64,000 nt of DNA from Deltaproteobacteria bacterium (GTDB lineage: Bacteria > Myxococcota > Kuafuiibacteriia > Kuafuiibacteriales > Kuafuiibacteriaceae), in NCBI GenBank assembly GCA_020632995.1, contig JACKEN010000010.1, positions 186,001-250,000 of the forward strand. The letters run 5' to 3'. The position numbers and the translations under genes were made by a program. Position 1 is the first letter of the stretch; every line of letters starts with the position of its first letter. Below are positions 34,281-43,419 of the stretch, one piece after another. Below the pieces are notes generated by a model. That model had not been told where the DNA came from. It was given only the letters and a program-made list of their open reading frames with translations, and did no database searches.

Positions 34281-36100
34281 GTACTGGGAGCCCTGCCCGG
34301 TGAAAGGAAGGCCACCTTGCCCTTTTGCCCGCGCCCGAGGTGCACGCCCTGAGCCCTGAGCGGGAGCAGCGCCTTCGGGTTGCCGGAGGCCAGGGCCTTG
34401 TCGGCCTGAGCGGCCCGCCGGGCCAGCTCCGCCGCGTCCCCGTGCTCCACCGCCAGCCGCACCGGAGCGGCCAGGGTCGCCGCATCGGGGGCCTCGGGTG
34501 TAGGGGCTCGACCCGCCTTCGCCTCGGCCACGACGCCGCGCAATTTTGCTTGCACCTCCCCCAGATCCGCCCCTGCCACCATCGCGAGGCCACGCAAGGG
34601 AGCCTTCACCGGCGCCGCCGCGTGGGCCGCGAGGTCCGCCGGTACCGCCACCGTGCTCCGCCGATCGCGGGTCAGGCGTCCGGGCTCGTGCTCCTCGAGC
34701 ACCGCGTGGAAGTTGGTGCCACCGAAGCCGAACGCGCTCACCCCCGCGCGCCGCGGGCTCTCAGCCGCCTTCTTCCACTCCATCCGCTCGTGCACCACCC
34801 GGAAGGGCGCGTGCGCGAAGTCGATCTTGGGGTTGGGGGTCTTCACGTTGATGCTGGGCGGGATCTCTTTGTGGAACAGGCTCAGCGCGGCCTTCATGAT
34901 CCCCGCCGCCCCCGCCGCCCCCTTCAGGTGGCCGATGTTGGACTTCACCGACCCCATCGGCACGCTCCCCACCGGGAGTCCGAACGGCGCGAAGGCCTCG
35001 ATGGCCGCGTTCGCCTCCACCACGTCCCCGACCCGGGTCGAGGTGCCGTGGCCCTCGTAGTACATGTTGACGTCGGGCCGCTCGCCCGCCGCCTCCCAGC
35101 CCCGGACCACCGCGTAGCGCTGGCCCACCGGGTTCGGCGCGGTGATGCCCTTGCCCTTGCCGTCGCTCGCCCCGCCGATGCCGCGGAGCACCGCGTAGAT
35201 GCGGTCGCCGTCGCGCTCTGCGTCGGCGATGCGCTTGAGGACGAACAGGGCCGCGCCCTCGCCCATCACGAAGCCATCCGCCCCCGCGTCGTAGGGCCGG
35301 GTGCCGGTGCCGGAGAGCGCGCCGATCTTGCAGAACTTCACGAACGTGGAGGCCGACATGTTGGCGTCCACCCCGCCCGCCACCACGGTGTCGTAGTAGC
35401 CCTCTTCGAGCCCCTCCACCGCCGCCGCCATCGCCGCCATCGCCGACGCGCACGCCGCGTCGGTGACGAAGTTCGGGCCGTGGAAGTCGAAGATCGCCGC
35501 GATGCGCCCGGCGATGATGTTGGCCAGCTCACCCGGCATCGAGTCCTCGTTCACCTCGGGCAGGCGCCCACGGATCCCGGTCAGGAGCTCCTTGGCGATC
35601 GCCTCCCGCTGCGCCTCGGGCAGCTGGGCGAAGGTCACAGAGCGAGCCAGCTCGTCGAGGTACTCGGGTGCGTAGATGCGGAGCGCGGTCTGGTAGTGCC
35701 GGTCCCCGCCCATCGCGTTACCGACGATCACCGCGGTGCGGGTGGGGTCCATCGGCCGGTTCGGGTAGCCGTAGTCCTCCAGCGCCTCCCGCGCCGCCGC
35801 CACCGCCCACTTCTGGGTGCGGTCCATGCCCTCGCCCACCTTGGGCGGGATGGGGAGCTTCCACGCGAAGGGCTCCCAGGGGTACTCGCGCACCCAGCCG
35901 CCGATCTTCGAGTACAGCTTGTCCGGCGCCTTGGGGTCGGGGTCGTAGTACAGGTCGGCGTCCCAGCGCTCTTTGGGGGTCTCGGTGATGGAGTACCGGC
36001 CGTCCTGGAGGTTCTTCCAGAACGCACCCACGCTCGGGGCGTCCGGGAGGACCGCGCCGAGGCCAACGATTGCCACGGAACCACGCTTGGGGTCATGCAT
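34277..36100 (-). CDS. Lipid/polyketide megasynthase, part 1: N-terminal ketosynthase (frame-interrupted gene)
   Basis: N-terminal part of the synthase. Residues 10-470 are a complete beta-ketoacyl synthase with the catalytic set: DAACASAMAAM (Cys), EGHGTSTRVGD (His) and SVKSNIGHLKGAAG (His). It ends with the usual KS tail, GVSAFGFGGTNFHAVLEEH. The linker runs to the start of the acyltransferase, GKVAFL, where a T is missing in the TTT run at 34303-34305. Restoring it gives FTGQGSQYVNM, the standard AT entry motif, and joins the next fragment; as it stands the frame ends with a spurious SPGRAPST. The gene begins 30 bp after the acyl-CoA dehydrogenase gene. The whole product would be about 2840 residues: KS-AT-KS-(ACP)4-KR-DH. 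Confidence 0.85.
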   Translation of the reverse strand: MHDPKRGSVAIVGLGAVLPDAPSVGAFWKNLQDGRYSITETPKERWDADLYYDPDPKAPDKLYSKIGGWVREYPWEPFAWKLPIPPKVGEGMDRTQKWAVAAAREALEDYGYPNRPMDPTRTAVIVGNAMGGDRHYQTALRIYAPEYLDELARSVTFAQLPEAQREAIAKELLTGIRGRLPEVNEDSMPGELANIIAGRIAAIFDFHGPNFVTDAACASAMAAMAAAVEGLEEGYYDTVVAGGVDANMSASTFVKFCKIGALSGTGTRPYDAGADGFVMGEGAALFVLKRIADAERDGDRIYAVLRGIGGASDGKGKGITAPNPVGQRYAVVRGWEAAGERPDVNMYYEGHGTSTRVGDVVEANAAIEAFAPFGLPVGSVPMGSVKSNIGHLKGAAGAAGIMKAALSLFHKEIPPSINVKTPNPKIDFAHAPFRVVHERMEWKKAAESPRRAGVSAFGFGGTNFHAVLEEHEPGRLTRDRRSTVAVPADLAAHAAAPVKAPLRGLAMVAGADLGEVQAKLRGVVAEAKAGRAPTPEAPDAATLAAPVRLAVEHGDAAELARRAAQADKALASGNPKALLPLRAQGVHLGRGQKGKVAFLSPGRAPST

Positions 36101-36130
36101 GACTGCTCACCGTCTCGTCTTCTTGTTCTG

Positions 36131-37786
36131 CTAGTTCTGAGTGAAGAGGGCATCGCACAGGGCGTTCATGTCCTCGATCCCGCCGCGCTGGCTCTGCAAC
36201 ACGGCCTGCATATGCACCGCGTCCAGGAGGCCCGCCGCCTGGTTGTCCAAGGCGCCGTTGGCGCCGAAGACCCAGCGCAGGCCATCCAGGGCCACGCGGT
36301 GCGCCGCCTCGCGGGCGTTGATGCGGCTGATGGTGGCGAGGGTGCCGGGGGCGAAGCGGTGATCCGCCTTGGGATCAAGCTCGCCCACCGCCGCCTTCGC
36401 CGCGCGCCGGGCCAGGGCCGCCGCGCCCTCCGCCAGCGCCGCGAGCTCACCCAGGCGGAACAGCACGTGCTGGTTGCGCGTGAGCCGCTCCACCCGGGAT
36501 CGCTCCATCACCTCGGCCAGGGCGTGAAGGGCCAGGGCCGCGGCGCCCGCCCCCACGTCGGGGCGCTGCCGGTGCAGCGCCTCGGCCCGCCGGGCCTCCT
36601 CGTGGTAGTGGGCGCCCCGACTCCGCAAGTGGTCCTGCCACTTGTCGCGGGAGATGGTCATCTCCATGATCTCGGAGGTGCCCTCGTAGATGGTGGTGAT
36701 GCGGACGTCGCGCCGGATCTTCTCCACCATGTACTCGCGGGTGTAGCCGTACCCGCCCAGGGCCTGGATCGCGGCGTCCGCCGCCCGGTTCCCCGCCTCG
36801 GTGGCCAGGTACTTCGCGATGGCCCCCTCGGTGTTCAGGGCGCCCGCCCCTGCGTCAATGCGGCTTGCGGTCTCCTCGATGTAGGCCCGCGCCGCCTCGA
36901 GCGCCACCACGTGGGGCGCGATCAGCTTGTGGGTGTAGCCTTGCTTCTGGGACAGCGGCGTCCCGCCCTGCACCCGGTCCATCGCGTAGGGGATGGCGCG
37001 GTCCATCGCCGCCCAGCCCGCGCCGAGGCCGAAGGCCGCCACCATCAGCCGGGTGAAGCCGAAGACCTTCTGGGCCTGCACCAGCCCCTGGCCCTCCTCC
37101 AGGCCCACCAGGCTCTCCGCCGGCACCCACACGTCCTCGAGCGTCAACGTCGCGGTGTTGGAGGCCCGGATGCCGTGCTTGTCCTCGGGCGCGCCCCACG
37201 AGAAGCCCCGGGTGCCGCGCTCCACCACGAACCACGAGGGCCCGCCGGGGGCCTTGGCGAGCACGGTGTAGAGGTCCGCGTAGCCGCCGTTCGAGATCCA
37301 CTGCTTGTTCCCGTTGAGGGTGTAGCCGGTGACCACGCCGTCCTCGATGACCGGGGTGGCGGTGGTCTTGAGGGCCGCGAGATCGCTCCCAGCGCCGGGC
37401 TCGGTGGCGCCGTACGCCATGAGGATGCCCTCCTCCGCGATGCGCCCGAGCCACTTCTGTTGCTGCGCCTCGGTGCCGCCGAAGAGGATGGGGTCACTGC
37501 CGAGGAACGTCGCGAGGACGCCGGTGGCGACGCCGACGTCCACCCGGGCCATGGCCTCGCAGACGCGGTACACGTCGAAGGCCCCGCCGCCCATCCCGCC
37601 CACCGCCTCGGGCAGGAAGAGGAGCTGGATGCCCAGCTCGTCGTGACCCAGCGCGCGCACCAGCGCCTCCGGGAACTCGTCGTCGTGATCGAGCCGCAGG
37701 AGCACGTCGTCGGGCAGGTGCTCCCGCGCAAACGCACGCAGTGACTCCAGGGTGAGGTCGAGGGTCTCCTTGTCGAGGGCGGCCAT
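36131..37786 (-). CDS. Acyl-CoA dehydrogenase family flavoprotein
   Basis: 551 residues with the acyl-CoA dehydrogenase fold: an N-terminal helical domain, the flavin region [19 protein letters not shown] followed by [11 protein letters not shown], and the C-terminal helical domain with [15 protein letters not shown] and [11 protein letters not shown], where the Glu is in the catalytic-base position. It is longer than the usual 380 residues because of a C-terminal helical extension of about 150 residues, as in some long-chain enzymes. First gene of the megasynthase-carboxylase operon. The synthase lacks an enoylreductase, so this flavoprotein may process double bonds of intermediates or products; that is inference. 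ATG at 37786, with GGAG ten bases upstream, is preferred over an in-frame TTG 11 codons earlier. Two palindromic candidate operators lie upstream. Confidence 0.88.
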   Translation of the reverse strand: MAALDKETLDLTLESLRAFAREHLPDDVLLRLDHDDEFPEALVRALGHDELGIQLLFLPEAVGGMGGGAFDVYRVCEAMARVDVGVATGVLATFLGSDPILFGGTEAQQQKWLGRIAEEGILMAYGATEPGAGSDLAALKTTATPVIEDGVVTGYTLNGNKQWISNGGYADLYTVLAKAPGGPSWFVVERGTRGFSWGAPEDKHGIRASNTATLTLEDVWVPAESLVGLEEGQGLVQAQKVFGFTRLMVAAFGLGAGWAAMDRAIPYAMDRVQGGTPLSQKQGYTHKLIAPHVVALEAARAYIEETASRIDAGAGALNTEGAIAKYLATEAGNRAADAAIQALGGYGYTREYMVEKIRRDVRITTIYEGTSEIMEMTISRDKWQDHLRSRGAHYHEEARRAEALHRQRPDVGAGAAALALHALAEVMERSRVERLTRNQHVLFRLGELAALAEGAAALARRAAKAAVGELDPKADHRFAPGTLATISRINAREAAHRVALDGLRWVFGANGALDNQAAGLLDAVHMQAVLQSQRGGIEDMNALCDALFTQN

Positions 37787-37856
37787 GGTGGCCCCGCTCC
37801 AAAGCAAGGACTGGCCCAACTTGAGTCCCTGTGGTTTCCGGCCCCCTCAAAAGCCC

Positions 37857-37872
37857 GAATGAGCGCTCATTC
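37857..37872. promoter_or_regulatory. Perfect 16-bp palindrome, candidate TetR-family operator
   Basis: GAATGAGCGCTCATTC is a perfect inverted repeat about 70 bp upstream of the acyl-CoA dehydrogenase start. The TGAGCGCTCA-type core is common in operators of TetR-family regulators of fatty-acid genes. No TetR gene lies in the window, so the regulator would be encoded elsewhere. Confidence 0.6.
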
Positions 37873-37901
37873 TGATACTTCGGCCATCATCTCGGCCACT
37901 T

Positions 37902-37919
37902 GGCGCTCAAGTGAGCGCC
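37902..37919. promoter_or_regulatory. Second palindrome with the same half-site, candidate operator
   Basis: GGCGCTCA-AG-TGAGCGCC is a perfect inverted repeat with a two-base spacer. It shares the GCGCTCA/TGAGCGC half-site with the palindrome 30 bp away. Two related dyads in one 230-bp upstream region suggest cooperative or double-site repression of the lipid operon. Confidence 0.5.
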
Positions 37920-38016
37920 GATTCGGCCGACCGCGCGCGCGACACCGCCCTGCAACCGCGACTCAGTGGCGGGTCACTGTTCGGAAACCGGAAGTGCAAG
38001 ACGCACTGCGTCAGCG

Positions 38017-39513
38017 CTACATCAGGGTCTTGATGCTGCGCTTCGAGCGCTTCTTGTTCCGCTTCGACGCCGTGGCTTGTTTCGCGCTGCTGCGCTCCGC
38101 CTTCCGACGCCCGGCCTCGACCGGCCTCGGCGGAGGTGCGTCCTTCTTGTGGGAACGATAACCCACCAACAGGGGCACGCCGCTGAAGCCGTACGCGTCA
38201 CGGATCTCGTTCACCAGGTATCGTCGATAGCTGTAGTGGATGAGGTCCGGGTTGTTCACGCTCACGAGGAAGCGCGGCGGGCGGATGTCGATCTGGGTGA
38301 TGTAGTAGATGCGCCCGTGCTTGCCCTTCTTGGAAGGCGGCGGGTGCCGGTGCATCAACGTCTCTACGAACTGGTTGAGCTTCGAAGTGGTGACGCGCCG
38401 TGAATACTCGCGGTGCACCTTCTGGATGGTGGGCATCAGGCGATCGAAGCCCTCACCCGTGTGCGCGCTGGTGAAGACCACCGGTGCGTAGGACAGGTGC
38501 GGCAGCTCCTGGGCCAGCTTGTCCTTGAAGGACTTCATCGTGGTGCCGGCCTTGACCTTGTCCCACTTGCTCACCACCAGGATCACCGCCTTGCCGCGCT
38601 CGAACGCGAAGGCGCTCACCTTGGCGTCCTGGTTGGCGATGTCCTCGGAGGCGTCCAGCATCAGGAGCGCCACGTCGGACCGCTCCAGGCCCTTCAGGGC
38701 CGCGATGACGCTGAAGCGCTCCACCCGCATCGCGATCGAGCGCTTCCTGCGGATCCCGGCGGTGTCGATGAACAGGTACTCCTTGCCCCGCCACTCCACC
38801 AGCGAGTCGATGGAGTCGACGGTGGTGCCCGCCACCTCCGACACGAGGTGCCGGTCCTCACCGAGCAGCCGGTTGATGAGCGAGGACTTCCCCGCGTTGG
38901 GCCGCCCGATCACCGCCACTCGGATCGGCGCGTGGCCCTCGCTCGGGTCCTCGCCCGCCTCGGGGGGCTCGTCGATCGCCAGGTGGGCCTCGTCCATCGG
39001 CGGGAGCGTCGCCGACACCACCACCTCGAGCTCACCCACGTTGCGGCCGTGGCTCCCCGAGACCGGGAAGACGTCGGCGATGCCCAGGCTGTAGAACTCG
39101 TGGAGCAGGTCGTCCTGCTCTGCGGTGTCCAGCTTGTTGACGCCGAGCACCACGGGCTTGCCGCTCTTCAGGAGCATGCGGGCGATGTCGTAGTCCTCGG
39201 CCAGCACCCCGGCCCGCCCGTCGCAGAGGAAGATCACCGCGTCGGCCTCGTCGATCGCGAGCTGCGTCTGCTCGACCACCCGGCGCATGATCGGGTCGTC
39301 GCTGTTCGGGTCGAAGCCGCCGGTGTCCACCAGCACCACGTCGCGATCTTCGATCTCGCCGGTGATGGTGGCGTCCGCGTAGATGCGGTCCCGGGTCACG
39401 CCGGGCTGATCCGCCACGATGGCTCGGTTCCTGTGCAGGATCCGGTTGAAGAGCCGGCTCTTGCCCACGTTGGGGCGGCCCACGATGGCCACGATGGGCT
39501 TCGCGTCGCTCAC
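38017..39513 (-). CDS. der: Ribosome biogenesis GTPase Der (EngA)
   Basis: 498 residues with two tandem GTPase domains and a C-terminal KH-like domain, the hallmark of Der, which acts in 50S subunit maturation. G1 of domain 1 is GRPNVGKS, with DTGG and NKLD following; domain 2 has GRPNAGKSSLINRLL, DTAGIRRK and SKWD. The KH-like part (PPRFLVSVNNPDLIHYSYRRYL) is followed by a Lys/Arg-rich tail of about 45 residues. The start is GTG at 39513, overlapping the era stop codon (GTGA) with purine-rich GGAGGCGGAG upstream. An in-frame extension reaching back to 39669 lies inside era and is not credible. Last gene of the hup-mnmA-rnc-ppi-era-der run. Confidence 0.95.
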   Translation of the reverse strand: MSDAKPIVAIVGRPNVGKSRLFNRILHRNRAIVADQPGVTRDRIYADATITGEIEDRDVVLVDTGGFDPNSDDPIMRRVVEQTQLAIDEADAVIFLCDGRAGVLAEDYDIARMLLKSGKPVVLGVNKLDTAEQDDLLHEFYSLGIADVFPVSGSHGRNVGELEVVVSATLPPMDEAHLAIDEPPEAGEDPSEGHAPIRVAVIGRPNAGKSSLINRLLGEDRHLVSEVAGTTVDSIDSLVEWRGKEYLFIDTAGIRRKRSIAMRVERFSVIAALKGLERSDVALLMLDASEDIANQDAKVSAFAFERGKAVILVVSKWDKVKAGTTMKSFKDKLAQELPHLSYAPVVFTSAHTGEGFDRLMPTIQKVHREYSRRVTTSKLNQFVETLMHRHPPPSKKGKHGRIYYITQIDIRPPRFLVSVNNPDLIHYSYRRYLVNEIRDAYGFSGVPLLVGYRSHKKDAPPPRPVEAGRRKAERSSAKQATASKRNKKRSKRSIKTLM

Positions 39514-40566
39514 GCCTCCGCCTCCTCGAACATGTCCTCGTCGTCCTCGTCGAGTACCAGCGCGGCCGAGTCCATGCGCTCCTCGGCGTAGCCGAGCTCG
39601 GCCAGGAGGCGCCGGTTGTTGCTCCAGTCGCTCGTCACCCGCACGTGGAGCTCCAGGTACACCTTGCACCCGACGAAGGCCTCGATCTCGGCCCGCGCGC
39701 GGATGCCGATGCCCTTGATGCGCTCACCCTGCTTGCCGATGACGATCGGCTTCTGGGAGTCGCGCTCCACGTGCACGGTGGCGATGATGCGCACCAGCTT
39801 GGGCCGCAGGTCCTCGAACAGGTCGATGCTCACCGCGGCCGCGTAGGGCAGCTCCTCTTGCGTCGCGAGCATCACCTTCTCGCGGATCATCTCGGAGACG
39901 ATGGAGCGCTCCGACTGATCCGTGATGGTGTCCTCGTCGAAGAAGCGCTCGCCCGGCGGCAGCGCGCGACCCAGCTCCACCACCACCCGCTCGAGACCGT
40001 TCCGACGCGAGGCGCTCACCGGCACCACCGCGGCCAGGCGCTCACCCAGCGCCTCCTGCAGGGCCTGGATCTGGAGGAGCAAGCCCTCCTTCGCCTTCAC
40101 CTTGTCGACCTTGTTGATGATGACCACCACCCGCTTGCCGCTCTGCTGCAGGATCTCGACCAGGCGCTCGTTGCCCGGGGTCACCTTGTCGTCCGCGCGA
40201 CCCTCCACCACGTAGCCCACCACGTCGGCGTCGGCGATCGCCTGCTCGGCCTGGGCCACCATGAAGCGGTTCAGCGGCCCCTTGGGGGCGTGGTGCCCGG
40301 GGGTGTCGAGCAAGAGGACCTGCGCCCCCGGCGTTCAGCACCCCGAGGAGGTTCTTCCTCGTGGTCTGCGGCTTGGGGGTGGTGGCGGCGAGCTTCTGGC
40401 CCAACAGCGCGTTCAGCAGGGTGGACTTGCCCACGTTGGGGCGCCCCACCAGCGCAACGTAGCCTGCACGGAACACCCCGTCCTCGAGCCCGAGCTCGGG
40501 CTCGATCGGTGGGAACACCTCCGGCACCCGGGGCGGGCGCGGCGGCGCCTTCGGCGCGGCCTCCAC
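39510..40566 (-). CDS. era: GTPase Era, frame-interrupted
   Basis: Era binds 16S rRNA and aids 30S assembly. The first part (40566 to about 40327) has [20 protein letters not shown] and a TTPKPQTTR switch segment; the second (about 40325 to 39510) has [24 protein letters not shown] and the C-terminal KH domain with [14 protein letters not shown]. The parts are in different frames. Removing one G from the GGGGG run at 40325-40329 restores [13 protein letters not shown], as expected for Era. An essential gene with both halves conserved suggests sequencing error. An acidic C-terminal tail precedes the stop, which overlaps der. The start is uncertain: GTG at 40566 is first in frame, but ATG at 40760, coupled to the cyclophilin stop (TGATG), would add an Arg/Gly-rich tail if another indel lies near 40600. 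Confidence 0.88.
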
Positions 40567-40653
40567 CTCGGGCTTCGCGGGCGCGCCACGAGGCCCCGGC
40601 GCTCGGCGCCGCGAGGACCACCCTGAGGCCCACCGGCGGACCGGGACGCGCCG

Positions 40654-40740
40654 CCGCGACCCCGCGGCCCAGCACCGCGACCCCGCGGGCCGGCACCGCG
40701 ACCCCGCGGACCAGCCCCGCGACCTCCGCGACCCCGCGGC
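40654..40740. repeat. 21-bp tandem repeat encoding Arg/Gly-rich heptads
   Basis: CGCGACCCCGCGG recurs at 40655, 40676, 40697 and, after a degenerate copy at 40718, at 40727; the period is 21 bp. Read on the minus strand from ATG 40760 it gives repeated RGRGAGP units, consistent with a disordered RNA-binding tail on Era. Confidence 0.7.
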
Positions 40741-40759
40741 TTGGCTGCGCCTCGGCTCA

Positions 40760-41425
40760 TCACTTGGTCCCGCGGAAGATGGTGACCTTCTTCATCACCA
40801 TCTTGTCCTTCGGCACGTCGTTGTCGCCGCGGGGCACTCGGGCCAGCTGGCGCACCACGTCGAGGCCCTTGGTCACCCGCCCGAACACCGAGTGCCGGTC
40901 GTCGAGGTGCGGGGTGGGGACCTCGGTGATGAAGAACTGCGACCCGTTGGTGTTGGGGCCCGAGTTCGCCATCGAGAGGATCCCGGGCGCGTCATGCTTG
41001 AGCGTGGGGTAGAACTCGTCCGCGATCTTGTAGCCCGGGCCGCCGCGGCCGGTGCCCTCGGGGCAGCCCGCCTGCACCATGAAGCCGGGGATCACGCGGT
41101 GGAAGGTGAGCCCGTCGTAGAAGGGGCGCATCACGGTCTCGCCGGTCTTGATGTCGCGGAAGGGCTGCTTGCCCCGGGCGAGCCCGACGAAGTTCGCCAC
41201 CACGTGCGGCACCTGCTTGTCGAAGAGCTCCGCCTCGATGTTCCCCATCGTGGTCTCGATGCGGACCATCAGCTTGCCTTCGCCGGTGAGGCCCTCGGTG
41301 GCCTGGGCGAGGGAGATCGGCTCCAGCTTCAGGGGCTTGGCCGCCGCGGGCTTGGGGTCCTCCGCCCGAGCCAGGGCAGGGACCGCGATGAGCGCCAGGA
41401 CGAGCGGGATCGAAGGCACGCGCAT
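40760..41425 (-). CDS. Exported cyclophilin-type peptidyl-prolyl cis-trans isomerase
   Basis: 221 residues. The N-terminus [21 protein letters not shown] is a Sec signal peptide, so the enzyme is probably periplasmic. The cyclophilin domain spans about residues 50-215, with [15 protein letters not shown] (catalytic Arg in FHR) and [19 protein letters not shown], both diagnostic. It catalyses proline isomerisation during protein folding. Its stop codon overlaps an ATG in the era region (TGATG), and it lies 33 bp after rnc. The link with the surrounding RNA-maturation genes seems to be co-transcription rather than shared function. Confidence 0.93.
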   Translation of the reverse strand: MRVPSIPLVLALIAVPALARAEDPKPAAAKPLKLEPISLAQATEGLTGEGKLMVRIETTMGNIEAELFDKQVPHVVANFVGLARGKQPFRDIKTGETVMRPFYDGLTFHRVIPGFMVQAGCPEGTGRGGPGYKIADEFYPTLKHDAPGILSMANSGPNTNGSQFFITEVPTPHLDDRHSVFGRVTKGLDVVRQLARVPRGDNDVPKDKMVMKKVTIFRGTK

Positions 41426-41458
41426 GGGCTGGGATACAGCAACCCGGCGGCGCCCCCG

Positions 41459-42193
41459 TCAACTGATTCCGATGACTTCGTCCGCCTCCAGCGCGTCCAG
41501 GGCCACCGCGGCGGCGCGCTGCTCGGCCTCCTTCTTGGTGCGGCCGGCCCCCCGGGCCAGGACGTCCTCGCCCACCCGCAGCTCCACCTCGAAGGTCTTG
41601 TCGTGGTCCGGGCCCGCCTCCGCTACCAGGTGATAGGTCGGGGTCATGTGCCGGTCGGCCTGCACCCGCTGCTGGAGCTCGGTCTTGGGGTCCCCCCGGC
41701 GCAGGGCCTCGTTGTCGGGGAACCGGAGGCGGGGGAGGAGCACCTCCGCGACCCGCGCCAGGCCCGCGTCCAGATAGACCGCGGCGATCAGGGCCTCGAA
41801 CGCGTCCGAGAGGATGGAGGGCTTGTCGCGCCCCCCCGACATCAGCTCACCCCGGCCGAGCCGCAGGGCCTCACCCAGGCCCATGTCCCGGGCCAGCCGG
41901 GCGAGCGCGCCCTCGGATACCACCGAGGCCCGGATCTTCGACAAGCGCCCCTCCCGGGCCTCCGGGAAGCGCTCCATGAGGGCGGTCGACACCACGAGGT
42001 CGATGACCGCGTCCCCGAGGAACTCGAAGCGCTCGTTGTCGGCCACCTGGGGGTCGCTGACCTCGTTCACGTAGGAGCGGTGGGTCAGCGCCTGCATGAG
42101 GAGGCGGTCGTTGGTGAACTGATGGCCCAGGTTGTCGAGGAGGCGCACCAGCGGATCCTTGGACGCTGTCGGCTCTTGCTCGGGCTCGGTCAT
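41459..42193 (-). CDS. rnc: Ribonuclease III
   Basis: 244 residues, normal for bacterial RNase III, which cuts double-stranded RNA in rRNA processing and mRNA turnover. The catalytic signature NERFEFLGDAVIDLV is near residue 44, and the second acidic cluster SDAFEALIAAVYLD near 120. The C-terminal double-stranded RNA-binding domain starts near 160 (DPKTELQQRVQA) and includes AGRTKKEAEQRAAAVAL. ATG at 42193 overlaps the mnmA stop codon (ATGA), implying translational coupling; a much longer in-frame extension upstream is antisense-like noise within mnmA coding sequence. rnc next to era is a common bacterial arrangement. Confidence 0.95.
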   Translation of the reverse strand: MTEPEQEPTASKDPLVRLLDNLGHQFTNDRLLMQALTHRSYVNEVSDPQVADNERFEFLGDAVIDLVVSTALMERFPEAREGRLSKIRASVVSEGALARLARDMGLGEALRLGRGELMSGGRDKPSILSDAFEALIAAVYLDAGLARVAEVLLPRLRFPDNEALRRGDPKTELQQRVQADRHMTPTYHLVAEAGPDHDKTFEVELRVGEDVLARGAGRTKKEAEQRAAAVALDALEADEVIGIS

Positions 42194-43419
42194 GCCACGC
42201 CCTCCCGGATCCACGCGCCCCCGACCACCTCGTCGCCCCGCTCGAAGACCACCGCCTGCCCCGGGGCCACCGCCCGCGCGGGGCGATGGAAGGTGACCTG
42301 CACCGCGCCCCCCGGCCCCGGGGACACCGTGCCGGGGGTGCCCGGATCGCGGTAGCGGATCCGCACGTTGGCCTCGAAGGGCGCCTCGGGCTGACCGGCC
42401 GGCCACACCGCGCGCTCGGCCACCAACCCGCCGCGCTCGAGGGCCTCGGGGGGCCCCACGACCACCTGGCGCGCTGCGGCGTCGATGCCGAGCACGTGCA
42501 GCGGGGTGCGGGCCGCGATGCCGATGCCCTTCCGCTGGCCCACGGTGAAGCCCATGACCCCCGAATGGTGCCCCAGGACCTCGCCACGAGCGTCCACGAT
42601 GTCGCCCGCGTGGTCCCCCGCCGCCTCGGGCCGGCGCATCACGAAGCGACCGGCGCCCGCGCCGCCCACGAAGCAGACCTCCTGGCTCTCGAGCTTGTGG
42701 GCCACCGGGAGCCCGGCCGCGAGGGCGGCGTCGCGCACCCGGGCCTTGCTCCAGGCTCCGAGCGGGAAGAGCAGGTGGGCGAGCAGCTCGGGGGCCACCG
42801 CGAACAGGAAGTAGGACTGGTCCTTGTCCTCGTCCACCCCCTTCAGGAGCCGGAGGCCGCCGGGGGCAGGCCGGAGCCGAGCATAGTGCCCGGTGGCGAG
42901 CGCCTCGCAGCCGAGGGCGCGGGCGCGCCGCACCAGCCGCTCCAGCTTCACGAAGGAGTTGCAGCCCACGCAGGGGTTGGGGGTGCGGCCCTCGAGGTAG
43001 GCGCGCACGAAGGGGCTCACCACCTGGTCCTCGAACGCGCCCCGGGCGTCCACCACGTAGAAGGGTACGTCGAGCGCCTCGGCCACCCGGCGGGCGTCCT
43101 GGAGGTCGTCGGGGGGGCAGCAGGCCCGAGGCGCCAGGGGGTTCTCGGGATCGGGATCGTGCAGGCGAAGGGCGAGGCCCACCACGTCGGCGCCGGCCGC
43201 CTTGAGGCGCCAGGCCGCGACCGCGGAGTCCACCCCGCCGGAGAGGGCCACCGCCACTCGGCGGCCGGCCCACGGCGCGAGATCATCCGCGTGGTCGGGG
43301 TGAGGCTGTGCGCGTGGCGCGACGTCGACGGTGGTGTGGATCGGCGCCCCTTCGCCAGCCGGCGGGGGCACGGCGGGCTCAGTCGTCGCTGTCGTCGTCG
43401 TCGTCGTCGTCCGAGTCAT
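42190..43419 (-). CDS. mnmA: tRNA-specific 2-thiouridylase MnmA
   Basis: MnmA puts the 2-thio group on U34 of tRNAs for Lys, Glu and Gln. The PP-loop VALSGGVDSAVAAWRL binds ATP; TPNPCVGCNSFVK holds the first catalytic Cys, SQEVCFV the second, and ATGHYARL and DKDQSYFL are further family motifs. The start is uncertain. ATG at 43419 gives 409 residues with a Thr-rich, unconserved N-terminus and overlaps the HU/IHF-like gene by 41 bp, through the (GTC)7 tract. A GTG just before the PP-loop would give a shorter protein, and longer in-frame extensions into the HU gene are unlikely. It overlaps rnc by four bases. Confidence 0.92.
   Translation of the reverse strand: MTRTTTTTTTATTEPAVPPPAGEGAPIHTTVDVAPRAQPHPDHADDLAPWAGRRVAVALSGGVDSAVAAWRLKAAGADVVGLALRLHDPDPENPLAPRACCPPDDLQDARRVAEALDVPFYVVDARGAFEDQVVSPFVRAYLEGRTPNPCVGCNSFVKLERLVRRARALGCEALATGHYARLRPAPGGLRLLKGVDEDKDQSYFLFAVAPELLAHLLFPLGAWSKARVRDAALAAGLPVAHKLESQEVCFVGGAGAGRFVMRRPEAAGDHAGDIVDARGEVLGHHSGVMGFTVGQRKGIGIAARTPLHVLGIDAAARQVVVGPPEALERGGLVAERAVWPAGQPEAPFEANVRIRYRDPGTPGTVSPGPGGAVQVTFHRPARAVAPGQAVVFERGDEVVGGAWIREGVA

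Noticed and set aside
31900..34310. Programmed ribosomal frameshifting in the megasynthase
   Set aside because: The sites are not classic slippery heptamers, and the two shifts have opposite sign inside conserved catalytic motifs; sequencing error is simpler.
37803..37819. Sigma-54-like promoter TTGG...TTGCT before the acyl-CoA dehydrogenase
   Set aside because: The GG-N10-GC spacing fits, but transcription would begin only a few bases before the ATG, leaving no ribosome binding site.
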